A DNA stretch of 53,388 bases from Verrucomicrobiota bacterium (lineage in GTDB: Bacteria; Verrucomicrobiota; Verrucomicrobiia; Chthoniobacterales; UBA10450), in contig JAFASN010000085.1 in assembly GCA_019244415.1 (NCBI GenBank), forward strand, positions 1-53,388, in the 5' to 3' direction. Position numbers and translations under genes: made by a program. The notes under the pieces were generated by a model that was given only the letters and a program-made list of their open reading frames with translations, had not been told where the DNA came from and made no database searches. Below, piece after piece: positions 52,309 to 53,388 of the stretch. Each line of letters begins with the position of its first letter. Position 1 is the first letter of the stretch.

Positions 52309-52989
52309 ATGAAGACGCTTTCCAGACTTGCCGTTGTTCTTGGAGGTGCCGCCGTACTTTTTAGCCTTACCGGCTGCGGCAGCTACAACCAACTCGTCGC
52401 GCTCGAACAAAACGCCGACAAAAAATGGGCCGATGTGCAATCCGTTTACCAGCGCCGCGCTGATCTGATCCCGAACCTTGTCCAGACGGTGCAAGGTTCG
52501 GCTAACTTCGAGAAATCGACGCTGACCGAAGTCACGAACGCGCGGGCCAGCGTCGGCCGGGTGCAGCTTGATCCCAACAAAGCGCCGACCGATGCAGCGC
52601 AGCTCCAGCAATTCCAGCAAGCGCAGGGACAACTCGGTAACGCGCTCTCCCGGCTGCTGGTCGTTAGCGAGAATTATCCGCAGTTGCGCTCGACCGAAGC
52701 GTTCCAGAATTTGCAGGCGCAACTCGAAGGCACCGAGAACCGCATTTCGGTCGAACGAAACAATTACAACTCAGCCGTGCAGGCGCTGAATACTGCCCTG
52801 CAAACGTTTCCCACAAACATGCTCAACAAGATGTTCGGCTTTCAACCAAAGGCATTCTTTCAGGCCGAAGCGAGCGCACAACGGGCGCCCACGGTGAACT
52901 TCAACTTTGGGAACACCCCTGCCAATGTACCGGGCGCTGCTCCCGGCAGCTCGCCGCCACCGGCTGCGAGCGCAAGCGCCACGCCATAA
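52309..52989 (+). CDS. lemA: LemA family lipoprotein
   Basis: The 226-residue protein has a lipoprotein signal (LFSLTGCGSYNQL, lipid on Cys). LemA core helices follow: ADKKWADVQSVYQRRADLIP, NLVQTVQGSANFEKSTLTEV, the SRLLVVSENYPQLRSTEAFQ motif, and the FPTNMLNKMFGFQPKAFFQA end. A Pro/Ala/Ser tail ends it. LemA genes commonly precede TPM-domain (YgcG-like) genes, as here. The pair is likely an envelope system of unknown mechanism. Confidence 0.93.
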   Translation: MKTLSRLAVVLGGAAVLFSLTGCGSYNQLVALEQNADKKWADVQSVYQRRADLIPNLVQTVQGSANFEKSTLTEVTNARASVGRVQLDPNKAPTDAAQLQQFQQAQGQLGNALSRLLVVSENYPQLRSTEAFQNLQAQLEGTENRISVERNNYNSAVQALNTALQTFPTNMLNKMFGFQPKAFFQAEASAQRAPTVNFNFGNTPANVPGAAPGSSPPPAASASATP

Positions 52990-52993
52990 CCGC

Positions 52994-53087
52994 GTCATTC
53001 CGAGCGAAGTCGAGGAATCCCGTGGAAATCAGCTTAAAGGTAGCGCAGCGGGATCCCTCGACTTCGCTGCGCTCGGCTCGGAATGAC
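52994..53087. repeat. 94-bp palindromic repeat A, copy 2
   Basis: The element opens GTCATTCCGAGCGAAGTCGA and closes GCTCGGCTCGGAATGAC, with perfect 12-base inverted ends (GTCATTCCGAGC/GCTCGGAATGAC) and further complementary arms around a 25-base centre. It begins four bases after the lemA stop, ends directly before the TTG start candidate of the TPM gene, and has the same length as the copy inside the POT transporter. Confidence 0.8.
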
Positions 53088-53388
53088 TTGAGCAGCATAT
53101 CAGCGTGGCTCGCATTACTCGCGTTGGCGCTCACCGCCCTCAGCGCCGGCGCCGCGGAGACCATTCCGCCCAAGCCCGACAAGTACTTCAACGATTACGC
53201 CGGAGTCGTTTCACCGGGCGTGGCGGAGCGCCTCAACCTCCAGCTTGCACAATTCGAGCGCGACACTTCGGACCAGGTGCTCGTGGCCGTTTACCGGAAA
53301 ATGGAGAGCGATTCGTCAATCGACGATTACACGCAGCGCATCGCGCAAGCCTGGGGCGTGGGACAGAAAGACCGGCGCAACGGCGTCG
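53022..53388 (+). CDS. TPM-domain (YgcG-like) protein, 3' part missing
   Basis: The N-terminal part of a TPM (TLP18.3/Psb32/MOLO-1) protein runs off the right edge. PDKYFNDYAGVVSPGVAERL, QVLVAVYRKMES and QAWGVGQKDRRNGV are typical. A hydrophobic signal segment (AWLALLALALTALSAGAAE) precedes the domain. A TTG at 53088 would give a signal peptide with no basic residues. A GTG at 53022, inside repeat A, is in frame and would add 22 residues with Arg and Lys. The start is therefore uncertain and may be repeat-derived. Confidence 0.78.
   Translation, partial: MEISLKVAQRDPSTSLRSARNDLSSISAWLALLALALTALSAGAAETIPPKPDKYFNDYAGVVSPGVAERLNLQLAQFERDTSDQVLVAVYRKMESDSSIDDYTQRIAQAWGVGQKDRRNGV

Overview
The window is GC-rich, densely coded chromosomal DNA. 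It most likely comes from a member of the Verrucomicrobiota, perhaps a soil Chthoniobacterales/Spartobacteria lineage. The pointers are a VPDSG-type C-terminal sorting signal, TonB receptors and other Gram-negative envelope proteins, GTG/TTG starts with ATGA or GTGA overlaps, several dispersed palindromic repeats, and the overall gene set. No phage, plasmid, transposase, CRISPR or rRNA is visible. The taxonomic placement is an inference from gene content, not from a marker gene.

Layout. (1) 1-8.3 kb: a minus-strand locus for D-amino-acid or muropeptide use. It holds a DgcN-like DUF1611 protein (cut by the left edge), a TonB receptor, a POT peptide transporter, a DgcA-like enolase-superfamily epimerase and a membrane-anchored serine hydrolase, and it faces a divergent XRE-cupin regulator. 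(2) 8.4-10.1 kb: a fatty-acid desaturase and a two-gene split EamA/SMR-type transporter. (3) 10.2-18 kb: a complete, tightly overlapping tryptophan operon led by DAHP synthase (aroF-trpG-E-D-C-F-B-A). (4) 18.4-21.6 kb: a VPDSG-sorted secreted protein, a Tat-exported ferritin-like protein, and an ECF sigma/anti-sigma pair. (5) 21.7-33.8 kb: arsM-aquaporin-arsS, then several envelope and redox genes, a TVP38/FAD-disulfide oxidoreductase pair, DUF547, and two TIGR04283-type glycosyltransferases flanking a second, uncharacterised radical SAM enzyme. I read this as an extended organoarsenical (arsenosugar) locus. (6) 33.9-41 kb: a 1069-residue hybrid histidine kinase, a second TonB receptor with a small companion, a decayed XRE gene, tRNA-Val(GAC), and an unusual HTH-receiver protein. 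(7) 41-53.4 kb: mainly housekeeping genes (methyltransferase, fumC, VOC, GNAT, WalJ-type hydrolase, NtrC-type regulator, GT39, glmM, scpB, lemA, TPM), with two unknown helical proteins.

The least expected signals are short palindromic repeats that have entered coding sequence. A 94-bp element lies in frame inside the POT transporter, and a second 94-bp copy abuts and may supply the start of the TPM-domain gene at the right edge. A different inverted repeat encodes the last residues of GlmM, and another copy of it supplies the stop codon of an unknown gene. In addition, almost every GTAC in the window occurs as AGTAC/GTACT; in the trp operon all 28 that I found do.
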